The position numbers were made by a program, and so were the translations under genes. The notes below the pieces were generated by a model, which was given only the letters and a program-made list of their open reading frames with translations, did no database searches and was not told where the DNA came from. A DNA stretch of 22,712 nucleotides from Rhizophagus sp. LPA8_4_AMF (taxonomy: Eukaryota > Glomeromycota > Glomeromycetes > Glomerales > Glomeraceae): positions 1 to 22,712 of the forward strand of contig JADRCO010001085.1 in assembly GCA_021464525.1 (NCBI GenBank). Reading direction: 5' to 3'. Shown piece after piece: positions 9,772 through 20,800 of the stretch; positions within the stretch are counted from its first letter, which is position 1; each line of letters begins with the position of its first letter.

Positions 9772-11470
9772 AAGTCTAATTGTAAGTTATAAAAATTATA
9801 AAATAAAAATTATTTACTAATTTGCATAATATCTCGAGTTATGTTGAATCATTTTTAAGAATATGTGAATTGTAACGAATTCCCGATTCTCACCATATTA
9901 ATATCCAAATAAAGCTAAAACTTATAAAGTTTTTTGATTATTAAAGTGAATATTAAAAAAAAAGTTCATCGAATTACGATTTGTGAAAAAAGTCAAACGT
10001 TCTAATATTATGATTTTAAGAAACGCGCGTATAATGAATTTTTGATAAATAATTTTTGAGGATAAATTGGTTATCTGTTCATCTATGATCATTTCGTAAC
10101 GCTGCGCCTGTTGAAATATACGAATCATATTCGTATTATGGCAAATAATTTGTAAAAAAAAATCGGCTTATCATTAAAAAATTAAAAGTTGTGTAAAGCC
10201 GCATATTTTTGATGATTCAAAGAAATTAGACTTGTGATAGTGTGATAATTCGCTATTATGCACTAACACGTAATTGTATTTGTCATGATTTATGAGAGAG
10301 AGGGAAACATCACGCAATGTAGTGATAAATAGTTAAATTAGTAAAATGTAATGCGCGACGGTGATAAGTGACAATTTATATTGCACAGTATATCCCTTTC
10401 TCTAAAATCTTAATAATCTTATAATATAATATGATTCGACCCATCATTATCATAAATATAAGGGGCTAAATAAATGAAATCATTGAAATAAAAATCAATA
10501 AAACCAAAAAAAGAAAATATGACACCCAAAAGAACAACATAATAGCAATCGCAGATCATCATTGATAGGGATCAATCCATAACAAATGCAACTTATAAAG
10601 GAGTATTTTATGAAATTCTTTCGGAAACTTCCACAAAAGGAACAAAAATGAAAGGATTTATTTACATGCATGAGAATGTCATGAGAACTTTCAAAACTTG
10701 ATTTCATCAGGTTTTAAATGATTTATTACATTTAAGAAGAATCTAGTGCACATTGGCGTTTCAGAAATGGTCATCTGCCTGACTTTAGTTTTTTAAAAAA
10801 AATAAATATATTTCTTTTTTTTTTTATTTTAATAAAATAATTATTTTCAAAGAAAAAGTATTTTACTTCTTTAAAAAAAAAGAAACTTATTTGAAAATAT
10901 CAAAAAAAAATTTTTTTTGAAGAATACTTTTATCAAAATTTTTGAATAGTATTTTTTTTACCGTCGTATTATGTAAAAGCGATAATATTTTAAACCAGCT
11001 GATTGGATAGATGTGCATGTATATACTGTACTACACAGTACATAATGATAAACCTAATTTGATATACAGTATTCTATCAAAACCGAATATAATAGGAACA
11101 TTCATGGACCGCAGAAAAGATTTTTTACCAGAGTTGATTATATAAAATTTTGTGTTTCGATAAATGCATATACAGTATGTATATGATTTTTTGGTAAATA
11201 AAATTCCTTTGATAAACCTTTGGTGCACCAATCATTTTTAATAATAATATTATTATCATTATTTTCTTAGTTTTTTTTTCTTAAAATAGAAAATATTGAA
11301 TAAATTTATTATGTTATTCTCTCAATATTATATAACAAAAGAAAAATAAATCCTTTTAGGGTTAATTCAGGAATTGATAAACAATAACAAATTTCGAAAT
11401 TGTATTAGTTTATAAAATTTGTTATTTAATACCACATTTTTTGGCGTGTTTAGGCCTTTATGTTCTATTC
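9772..11470. other. Intergenic AT-rich stretch, nothing recognised
   Basis: Minus-strand frames at 9922-10128, 10495-10707 and 11031-11231 are short, without domains, and typical of chance in AT-rich DNA. Long A and T runs lie around 10795-10965. Confidence 0.5.
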
Positions 11471-11502
11471 AAAAAATAAATAAATAAATAAAATAAATAA
11501 AA
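11471..11502. repeat. (AAAT)n microsatellite
   Basis: An AAAT/AAATA run occupies this stretch, ending 8 bp before the TTA duplication of the MITE. Confidence 0.9.
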
Positions 11503-11510
11503 CACTTACC

Positions 11511-11610
11511 TTAGGCCGGGCAAATGAAATTTTAGATGATGCGGACGAAAAAATTGTCGTGAGCCAGTTACGACTTACGAGAATCTAGATATTTCATTTG
11601 CTCGGCCTTA
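11511..11610. mobile_element. PIF/Harbinger-like MITE with TTA target-site duplication
   Basis: TTA (11511-11513) and TTA (11608-11610) flank a 94-bp element whose ends are inverted repeats of about 17 bp: GGCCGGGCAAATGAAAT on the left and, read from the right, GGCCGAGCAAATGAAAT, with one mismatch. The 3-bp TTA duplication is typical of PIF/Harbinger elements, and GGCC-type ends also occur there. The interior holds a second small inverted repeat (GTCGT...ACGAC) and no coding capacity, so it would need a transposase supplied elsewhere. The family assignment rests on the duplication and ends only. Confidence 0.72.
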
Positions 11611-11616
11611 TATTCT

Positions 11617-11651
11617 CTCATTTCTCATTTCTCATTTTTCATTTTTCATTT
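11617..11651. repeat. Heptanucleotide tandem repeat, CTCATTT x3 then TTCATTT x2
   Basis: Five head-to-tail 7-bp units, directly beside the right end of the MITE at 11610. The last two units share a C-to-T change. Confidence 0.9.
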
Positions 11652-11880
11652 AAAACGCCTTATATTTCATCATCACAATATCAATCAAAACGTATCAAGC
11701 AAAACGATCATTGCCGACAATATCGGATTTACTTTCGAAAACGTCGACGACTTTATATGGGTTATGACTTATATCTTCATATCATTAATCCTGCAATACC
11801 CAAAAGAAAACGCTACAAAATCAATAAACCATCTGCCGGAGACTATAATACACTACTATTACTATCATATTAGCAAAATA
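11652..11880 (+). pseudogene. Coding-like patch, unrecognised
   Basis: A plus-strand frame stays open from the MITE edge to a stop at 11871-11873. Its later part is rich in Lys, Arg and Tyr (for example SKRIKQNDHCRQY and IPKRKRYKINK). The DNA is less AT-rich than its flanks. I do not recognise a family. The frame begins inside the transposon and simple repeat, so it is unlikely to be a native start. It may be a decayed exon or an AT-rich chance frame. Confidence 0.2.
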
Positions 11881-12635
11881 TTTGAATGAATGAATGAGTG
11901 TAGGTGTTTAATATTCCATTAACTTTTAAATATTTGTAAACATATTACATATATTAATTTTAAATTTGATCTTAAAAAGATACAAGAGTGTCAGTATACA
12001 AAAAGTTTGGTTTAAGTAATTCTTCGATGGATGCAGAAAAAAATGAGCCGGATTTCGAAATTAAGGGATTTTTTATGTTTTATTTTTAAATCTGGCAAAT
12101 GTACACAAAATTAGCATTCGTTGAAAAATTTATAGCAATTTAAAATATTAATGATCATTATTATATGTATTTACATATTACCTTTAAGTAACTTTTAATA
12201 AAATTTTTGAAATTTTAAATAAGTCAGATAGCAAATAATGAATTATCAATAAGCTCATAAAGAAAATAGTTAAATATAAATAAAAATGTTCTCTTTCAGT
12301 CTTTTTCTATGAAAGATAAAATTCTTGACATATAAATACTAATTTTCACAATTGTGCATTATTAGCATTTATTGCTTGAAACTGATCATATGTTTCAGAA
12401 ATACATTCATGATTCACCGGCAGCGCTAATCAAAAACGTAAAATAAAAGCTGGGTTGAAATTAATTTTTTTAAAATATTAAAGAGGTCTGTTTACTACTT
12501 ACCTTCTGAATCAAGATATTTTTTATAACTAAGTTTTAAAATTGTTAAAAAAGATTAAAGTTATACCCTAAAAGAAAGAGAATATGTACAAATATTTGTT
12601 ACTTACTGGATTTCAATTTGTTCTGGTATGTATTG
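11881..12635. other. Intergenic AT-rich stretch, nothing recognised
   Basis: No frame with coding character and no clear repeat were seen between the coding-like patch and the G+C-richer block. Confidence 0.5.
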
Positions 12636-12860
12636 CGGCTAAATCTATCGACTCGTGTTGAGTCGACTTTAAGAATCCGCTTTGGCATTTCAGTACTGAA
12701 TCGATTTTGATATGAACAGACTCAGTTCTAGACCAAACTGACCAATAACCGATTATGGAGCTGAAATGAAACCGAAATGGGTGAGCCGACTTGAGCCAAC
12801 TCGACTCATAGTATCGGTTCGGAATCAAAATTAGCTGCTCGAGTCGCTCCCCATCCCTCG
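12636..12860. other. G+C-richer repeat-like block
   Basis: This stands out from its flanks by base composition. It holds a perfect inverted repeat TCGACTC-GTGTT-GAGTCGA (12648-12666) and scattered related motifs (GAGCCGACTTGAGCC, CTCGACTC, CTCGAGTCG). A minus-strand frame (12613-12882) runs through it, but the residues look like no protein. Probably a fragment of a dispersed repeat, type unknown. Confidence 0.45.
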
Positions 12861-13231
12861 CTAATCCTTTTAAAACAATCATCTAAATATCCATACATTC
12901 TCACGGAATTTCTGATACGATTATTTTCCTACAAGAAAAAAACACGCCTCGTTAAAAATATTTGATATGTTTTTTTGAAAAAAAAAATAATAATAAATCT
13001 ATTTACTTTACGACCGAATTTACACATTTTTTATTTTTATATTGATTATTAATAAATTACTTTTATAAATGATGAAGTTTAAATTAAAGAAATTTGACAT
13101 TTCTCTGGAGAAATGATGTGATTTATATAAGGAAGGATTCACAATAAAAAAAACGATAATAAGGATCAATTCGAATACAAGATAAAAATGAAATAATCGA
13201 ACTCAATATTTAACGGATATTGTACGGTGTT

Positions 13232-13280
13232 GTATTTATATTGGTTAACGTCACTTTGTGACGTTAACCGATATAAATAC
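13232..13280. repeat. Long hairpin, 23-bp stem, 3-nt loop
   Basis: Arms 13232-13254 (ending GGTTAACGTCAC) and 13258-13280 (starting GTGACGTTAACC) pair throughout, except for one T/G position that would be a wobble pair in RNA; the loop is TTT. The stem contains the palindromic GTTAAC and the TGACGT core. Related bases outside the stem (GATATTGT and ACAATATC, both with nearby GTACGG) suggest an older, longer palindrome. Confidence 0.8.
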
Positions 13281-13341
13281 CACAATATCTATATTATCGT
13301 ACGGCTAATGCAAATCATGCTTTAAATAGAAATTTCTTTTC

Positions 13342-13415
13342 AATATTGTATGCAAATAAACTTTTTTGATAAATATTGAACGCAAATAAACTTCTCATAA
13401 CAATATTGAACAATA
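13342..13415. repeat. 30-bp tandem repeat, about 2.3 copies
   Basis: Units beginning AATATTGTATGCAAATAAACTT (13342), AATATTGAACGCAAATAAACTT (13372) and AATATTGAAC (13402) are spaced 30 bp apart. Confidence 0.8.
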
Positions 13416-13440
13416 ATAAAAATATCGGTCAAAAAAGTTA

Positions 13441-13462
13441 GCATGATCCTATAGGATCGTGC
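13441..13462. repeat. 22-bp palindrome with one mismatch pair
   Basis: GCATGATCCTATAGGATCGTGC is palindromic except for one A/G pair. The central 14 bp, GATCCTATAGGATC, are perfect. Confidence 0.75.
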
Positions 13463-13640
13463 GATAATACACGACAATGTTTGTGCTTTGATTTAATATC
13501 TCTGCCTTTTTTACATTATTATCCGCATAGTACTACTTCAATCATTGAGTATTATAGTATGATCGCACATACTGCATTACCCCTCATTAAATCAATGATC
13601 GATAATATTTAAAATGAAAATCCAGATGATGCCATTCATA

Positions 13641-13915
13641 ATTCATCAAATAATATTATTTAACCTAGTCTATTTTTAGGATGCTTCAATCCAATCTGTG
13701 GTCAATATGTGGTCAATATGTGTATCTTTGGTAGATCTTGATGATTCATCAAATAATATTACTATCCGACCTAGCCTATTTTAGGATGTTTAGCCCAATC
13801 CAATCCATTGTCGAATCTGGAGGAAAAAAAAACAATGGTGGATCATGAAAGAATTACTGGCTTCATTTAATCCAATCCAATCTGTAGTTAAAATCTATCT
13901 TTGGTAGATTATGGA
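13641..13915. repeat. Diverged tandem repeat, about 103-bp unit
   Basis: ATTCATCAAATAATATTA starts copies at 13641 and 13744, each followed by CCTAG(T/C)CTATTTT and AGGATG. CAATCCAATCTGT and ATCTTTGGTAGAT recur near 13687/13724 and 13870/13897, marking a third partial copy. The first copy holds an 11-bp tandem, TGGTCAATATG twice (13699-13720). Confidence 0.75.
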
Positions 13916-14340
13916 GAAATACTAAATCTCGATATATATTTTATTTAATATATGAAAACAAACAAGAAAATTTGCTTTTTTTGTGAGTTTTCCAATATAA
14001 AAAATTATTATCGGCGGCTTTTGCCACGCATTATAAAAAAAAAAAGTTGATCTGTGCATGTTTTTAAATCAATAACTTTTTTAAATTTAAATCTTTAAAA
14101 AAATCGATCACATGTCTGATTCCCAGAAATTTTTTTATAGGGCATGATTATAGCGCCGGTCAACCCGTGACATAATTTCATAACTTTTGGTTCGTAATTT
14201 TGGCCAAATCATAAAGTATACTGAATTAAACTTATTTAGGTAATGAAATTCTGTAAAAGGAATAATGAATAAAACTCTGATTTTGTAATAGTTATATAAT
14301 GAATTAATAAGCACAAAATATGATGTCATGAGAACTTCAT

Positions 14341-14447
14341 TGTCCCAAATCGTCCCATCGGCCCAAATTAGAAGATCATCGCTGGTACAGTTTTAAGGCA
14401 TTATTAAAATGGGCCAATAATTTAGGCCGATGGGACGATTTGGGACA
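14341..14447. mobile_element. Foldback/MITE-like element with 30-bp terminal inverted repeats
   Basis: Left arm 14341-14370 and right arm 14418-14447 are reverse complements with a single mismatch; the outer 23 bp are perfect, beginning TGTCCCAAATCGTCCC. The 47-bp centre shows no coding capacity. The element ends TGT...ACA. An 8-bp direct repeat, TCATTGTC, occurs at 14337-14344 and 14451-14458, but it overlaps the left arm and is offset from the right end, so it is not a clean target duplication. The superfamily is unassigned. It sits 366 bp upstream of UBR1 and could form a hairpin in a long 5' UTR or affect the promoter. Confidence 0.8.
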
Positions 14448-14813
14448 TGGTCATTGTCAACAACAGTTCTAAGATTCCGATTAATAATTTATTAATAATA
14501 ATAATTCTAAAAAATTATGTTATATTTGTTATATTTTTGGAATAATTAAATGCATATATTTTTTAATATAAGAATTTTTTGGCTTGATCAATGTTGATCA
14601 TCACATGAAAACTGAAAAACCGATAATCAGGGGTCGCACTAATTTTGAAAACAGCGTTAAATCAAAAATCAAAATCAAAATCTATGAATTTTTTCTGCGT
14701 ATATATATATATTATGTAATTAATTTCTAAGTAGCCTTAACATTTTAGTATTTTGTTTTATTATTTTTTAGTGAAATCAAAATAATTTATTTTTTCTTAT
14801 ATCAAATTTCTTA
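14448..14813 (+). promoter_or_regulatory. UBR1 5' flank and probable core promoter region
   Basis: This is the 366 bp between the foldback element and the UBR1 start codon. It is AT-rich, with an (AT)n run around 14700-14712 that could serve as a TATA-like region, and T-rich DNA just before the ATG. No transcription start can be placed from sequence alone. The ATG context is TTCTTAATGG. Confidence 0.35.
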
Positions 14814-17800
14814 ATGGAACCAGAAGCCACAACATCACATACTTTTCCTTTTAACAATAATGAATCAGAAAGTTTACCACTCTCGGCATATTTAAACTCA
14901 TGTCCGAAAATTTTTGGATATAGGTTAAAAGAAAGTGCACAACAAGAAATACTGAAAAGACTATTCTCAGAGCTATGGAGTTCGAATGAAGACCATAGAT
15001 CTTTATTTTTCCCAAACGGTTTTGGTGAAGGACCTGATGCGTATAAATTGAGTCTTTCACGAGGAGAAGAATATTCACCAACACAAAAAGGAAAAGCTTG
15101 TGGTCACGCCTTTAGAAAAGGAGAAAGTATCTATCGATGCAGGTGAGAATTTCATTAGATAATTAGAGTCGGATCAAGTGGGAGTTGGAATGGGATTTGT
15201 CAAATTATATCTGATTAAGGATCTGATTTTTTTTTTGGTTGATTGATTCATTTATTATGTTCTATATGAATTGTTTCACAATAATATAATTTAAACTGTA
15301 TCAGATGAATTAAAAATTATTTATAAAATCACAAGATAATTTTTTTTATTCGAAGAATATTTCTAACGCAGTAAGATTATAATTATTGTTATTATGTAGA
15401 AACTGCGCACTGGACGAAACATGTGTCTTTTGTTCTCGTTGTTTTCATGCCACTAATCATGAAGGACATGACGTTACTTTCCATGTGAATTCTGGATCTG
15501 GTTGTTGTGACTGTGGTGACCCTGAGGCTTGGAAGATTCCTATACATTGTGCTTATCATTCACCAGATGCTTCTTCACCAGATTCTGAACAAATACAATA
15601 TGAAGAAATATTGCCCGATGATCTGCTAGATTCCATTCACGTTACTATTTCTACTGTTCTTGATTTCATGTTGGACACTTTATCTGCTTCCCCCGAGGAG
15701 ATGTCTCCCCTTAATGAGGAAGAAGTCAGAGAGGAAGCTAAACGAGCTGCCAATTTTATTAGAGATCCTATAAATAATGTTGATGAGGAGATATTATTCG
15801 CGGTTGTACTTTGGAATGATGAACATCATTCTTTTCATGAAGTGATTGAACAACTAATGGATGCAACCGGGTGTAGCAAAGCAGAAGCAAAAGCAATAGC
15901 TGAGAGAGTTGATTCTTATGTACGTAATGTGATTAAATTTGTATTTTTATTGTTAATATATATCCGATGAAAAAACATTTGTTTTTAATATGAACATATT
16001 TATAATCAGGGACGTGATATTGTTCAAATATCTGAAGATGTACAACGTCTTCTTACAATAGCACGTGCAATATCATCGACAGGACTTGCTGTTACTGTAC
16101 GTTCCGCACGTGATACTTTCCGTGAAGGAATGTGCGGTCTTTTCATTGATTGGTTAAAAGATCTTACAGGAGGCAAAATTGGTTCGAATGTTAATATATT
16201 GAAAAATATAATTTGTAAAGAATTATGTAAAGAATGTAAAGTATGGAATAAACCTCGTAATGCAAAACGAGCGACAAATGAATATATGAGTGATGATGAA
16301 ATGGTAATGATTGATGATGTCAACGAAAATAATGATGAAGATGATGCTTCTAACAATTATAAGCGATCTTCAGAATTTAGCGGTGATTGTGATATATATG
16401 ATATATCAAAGGAAGTGGATTCTATCGATACAGTTAAACAAATGAATGATGAATCTATAATATATCGTGGAACCTCTTCATTGATGAAGACAGTAGAAGA
16501 TTTTAAAAAAGAGTTGCGATTGGATAGATTGTTGATCTTAGATTTAAGGCTTTGGAAAGAAGCAAGAACCGGATTAAGGGAATTGTACATTGGAACATTA
16601 GTAATAAATCCAGAGTACAGAAAAATAACGGGTATACTTTTTATATATATATATACATATTCTTTAATTTACTTGATTTTTTTTTTAATCACAATTCAAC
16701 ATTTATTTGCCTTTAGGTATCCGTTTTGCTCGCAATTACGTTAACCTTGCAAAAGCATTTCTTACTCCTGACCGCGAACCTGAACATTCAATTATTCTTT
16801 TTTCTGTTCAACTTTTTACTGTTCCTACTATTTCTACAATTCTTGTCACCCAATATAAATTCCTTACGACAATTTTTACTATACTCCATACATTTTTTAC
16901 TTCTAACACTGTTGGAGATGATTTAAATAGCATCGATCCAAATGCTAAAATCGATTGTGATTCTGAGGCCTTCAAAAATCGCCGTTACTTCCATGTATTT
17001 CAAGATCTTCGTTATATTATCAGTAATGATTCTGTAGAAAAAATTGTGTCAAAAAATCCTCATTATTTGCAACAATACCTGAATCTAATCGCATTATTTC
17101 ATGGAATGAGTCCAAACATTCGTGCAATTCAACATGTTGATTATGAAAATGATAGTTGGGTTAATGCATTTAACGTCACTTTGCAAATTACGAAGAGTTG
17201 TCGTCAATTTTCTAAATGTTATAATGGTAATACCAGAACACTGTGTGTAACTATTCGTAAAGTTTTAAGAAAATTGTACGAATTAAGTTCAAGACGTGAT
17301 AACAATGATGATGATGATGATGATAAAATGGACGAAACTTGCGATGCTCAACATGAAACTCCTTATCACTCTAGTGTTTGGGGAACATCTACACCTGGCT
17401 CATATGGTCCTTTCGCAAAATTTTCAGATGAAGAAAGCGAAGACAAAGAGAGCAATCTTTCGTCGTTGCGGGGAACTGAATTTCATGATGTGATATTTCA
17501 TCAAAGTCCTTATTTTCTTTCATTTCGAGTTATTAAATTTGAAGTTGCTTCACAACCCGTTAGCTTTCACAATCCTTTACATTGGTTTTTGGCAGAATTA
17601 TTGGAAAATGTAAATTTATTGGATGACGAGTTGTTAATACAACATGGTTTTTGTAGTTTTCAAAGTATGATAGGTCTCGACACTGAAAGCAATGAAGAAG
17701 TGGTTCAACGTGTTAAAGAAAAAATTTTAGTAGTATTTGACTATCCATTACGAGGTAAGTTACAATTGATTAATCACAATAAATAATAATACTATAATAA

Positions 17801-20800
17801 TGTTTCTCTTTTTTTTTGATCTTTATAGTATTGGTTCTATTAGTACAAATTCGTGCAGGGTTATGGGTACGAAATGGATTTGGAATTCGTGGTCAAGTAC
17901 GTTTAATGTTTAAATATTATACAATTTTTGTTTCGTGACTTAAATCTTATTATTATTATTCATTAAAGGGCCACCATTATCGTGAAATTTCTCTACGTGA
18001 AAATACTTTTGATGAGGATATATTCTTATTGCAAACAGCTTTTATTATATTAGACCCAGATATAGTTCTTGCCACTATTTTAGATCGGTTCGATCTTGTG
18101 GAGTGGTTCAACGGCGGAACTTATCATAAAATATATGATAATTCACAATTGACCTTTATTGCTGAAGAATTATTGTCACTTTTGATTATATGCGTTAGCG
18201 AGCGTTCAAATGCAGCTGGATTGACCATAGAACAAGAAATTAAAAGAGAAATTATTCATGGGCTTTGTTTAGGACAAATCGCTTACTCGGAGCTTATAAA
18301 ACGTATACCAGAACGTTTAACACAAAATTCAATGTTTGACGAGATATTAGCCAAACTATCTAATTATAGAGCACCAGATAGTTTGACTGATCACGGTATT
18401 TATGAGCTTCATGACGAATATTTTGATGAAGTTGACCCGTATTTTGTTCATTATTCTCGCAATAATAGAGAAGAGGCTGAGGAAGCTTTGAAAAGTAGAT
18501 TAAAGAAAAAAGATGGAACTCACTCTACTCCATTGTTAATACCAAAATTGCTTCCTATAAAAAGTGGACCATATACTAAACTGGGTAACATTTTACATGC
18601 ACGATTGTTAAATCAAATAATTTATTATGCACTTTTGCATGTAAAAAATGATGAAAAGATAAAATCTGACACACTTGTAGAAGAGGCATTGCATTTGATA
18701 ATGTTGGCTCTTTTAGATGAAAATAATAATATCGTTGGAGAAAGCAAACGGAAGGAGAAACAAAAGGCTGCTGATGCTTCCATTTCATCAGATGTAGATG
18801 AGAAAATGACAGGTTTTATATATTATGCAGTATCTGACTTTTTCCAAGTGGATGAGAAACCTCAGGGTACTTGTTTATTGGATCTTTTATTACAACTTTC
18901 TTGTGAACAAAATTTCAAAGAATTTCATCATAAGTTAGATTTTATTATAAGTAAATTTGAACAATTTGGTAGTGATAGTTTAAAACTGAAAATAGATCAG
19001 CATCGCGAGAAGTTACGTATCGATTTACAATCAAAAGGAACCGAGGATAGTGAACTTTCAGAGTATGAACGCAAGAAACAACAAAGTTTCATAGAGAAAC
19101 ATGAAGACTTATATGAGGAATATGATGATATGAAAGAAGATTGTGAGCACCCTGCAAGCGAAGTACAATCAGGAACTGATCCTTCAAAACAGATGGAAAC
19201 AATTTGGTCGTATCCTACAGGAACTTGTGTAGTGTGCCAGGAAGAAACAAATGCATCTTCATTATATGGGATGCTTGGATTAATTCAACCATCATCATTA
19301 TTACGCCATACTCCATTTGATGATAAGGATTATATTTTTGAAGTTGTTAATTTACCCGAAAGTTTAGATTTCACCTATGACCGATCAGTTCCATATGGTG
19401 TTGCATCCTCAATTTATACTAATAATGTAACATCGTCATCCGAACCTTCGCACTTAAATAAAGGATTTCCTTCAAAGTCATGTCGACAAGGATTATATGC
19501 TTCTACCTGTGGGCATTTAATGCATGTGAAGTGTTTTGATACCTATTTCGCTTCATTGGAACAACGACATCAATTACAATTAGCAAGGAATCATCCTGAA
19601 GATGTCAAACGCAAAGAATTTATGTGTCCATTGTGCAAAAGTTTGGGTAACGTTTTATTACCGATAATTTGGAAAGTTAAAAAAGAAGTATTTTCAGGAA
19701 TATTGGACACTCAAGAAGACTATGATACTTGGTTACGTGATAAAGTTGGTCCCGGTTTGGAGAAATTGAAATCATCCTTTTCTACGGGATCAAATTTACC
19801 ATTTTCTCATAATGATCCCACCACCGGAACGCCTATCAATACGAGAGAGATGGCCACTAATACAGGTTTTTCAAGCTTTGCTCAAACCCAACAAAGGCAA
19901 CGAAATAGTAGTATTAAGGATGCACTTACTCCAGTTGCAAATCAGAATAATGACGAAAGTGGCCCTTCTACAGCTGTTTCTGATGACTTTTCTGTTCAGG
20001 GATCATCTACGAGAGAAGCGTCCGCAGTTTTTGAAAATCAAAAAAAAATGTACAATCGTTTGGCAGAGGTTGTGCAAATGGCGTATCGAAATATAACACC
20101 GGAAATTACTTTCCAAACTGTGACATTAAAATCTATCGAATATATGTGGGATTTACTCGGCTACACAATCTCATGCATTGAAATAGGTCAGCGAGGCATT
20201 GGTAAAACTACAAGCGAAGGTCTTGTTGGAACGACAATAGTAGATGGAATCAATTCACAAACATTAACACTATTAAGAGTTCTCTCAGAAACAATATTTA
20301 CTTATATAAATACAATGCTAGTTGGCCAAACTGGTCAGTTTGGGTTGAAACAGATAACTTTACATAGGATTCAGCAAATATTTTATGGTTATCCATTGTT
20401 CCAACAGGAAGAAAATGTACAAAATATTGGATCAAAACCTTTTGCTGATGATAAAAGGAAAATGATTGGGCCATATGGGCCAAGTTTTTTGTTTACACAG
20501 GTTAAACCTTTATTACTTGAAGATCCTTTCTTTGTTCTTGTAGAAATTTGTGTGTGCACAGCTTCTGTGGCTGAATACGAGGTTTATCATATGATGCGAT
20601 TGTTATATACGGCCGAAATTGTTAAAGTAATAGTGTCATTGGTCGAATCTGCTATCAATGATAAAACAAATGCGTGGATAGATGATGATCGAGTTAAGAA
20701 GAAATTTAACGGATTACGAGATACTTCAATAAGAGATTTTGTTATATGGGTTGCAAACCAAGTAGGCAACAATGAACATGATACCGTAAAATTTTTGGAT

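Noticed and set aside
10495-10707. Small Cys/Phe-rich minus-strand frame that might look like a secreted effector
   Set aside because: The hydrophobic stretch is at the C-terminus, not the N-terminus, there is no signal peptide and the underlying DNA is A-rich low complexity.
12613-12882. 89-residue minus-strand open frame
   Set aside because: It covers the G+C-richer repeat block; fewer stops are expected there, and the residues match no family I know.
14337-14458. hAT-type 8-bp target duplication TCATTGTC around the foldback element
   Set aside because: The left copy overlaps the inverted arm and the right copy is 3 bp beyond the arm end, so the ends it would define are not inverted repeats of each other.
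1-14813. tRNA, rRNA or other structured RNA genes
   Set aside because: No box A/box B pair, GTTCGAATCC-like loop or rRNA core sequence was seen by eye on either strand; a covariance search could still find something I missed.
15370-15400. Alternative acceptor AG at 15370-15371 for UBR1 intron 1
   Set aside because: It brings a stop codon in frame before the UBR box; the AG at 15398-15399 restores the conserved YRCRNC motif.
16024-16590. Minus-strand frames within UBR1 (16024-16356 and 16357-16590)
   Set aside because: They are antisense shadows of UBR1 exon 3, whose plus-strand frame is explained by conserved N-recognin sequence.
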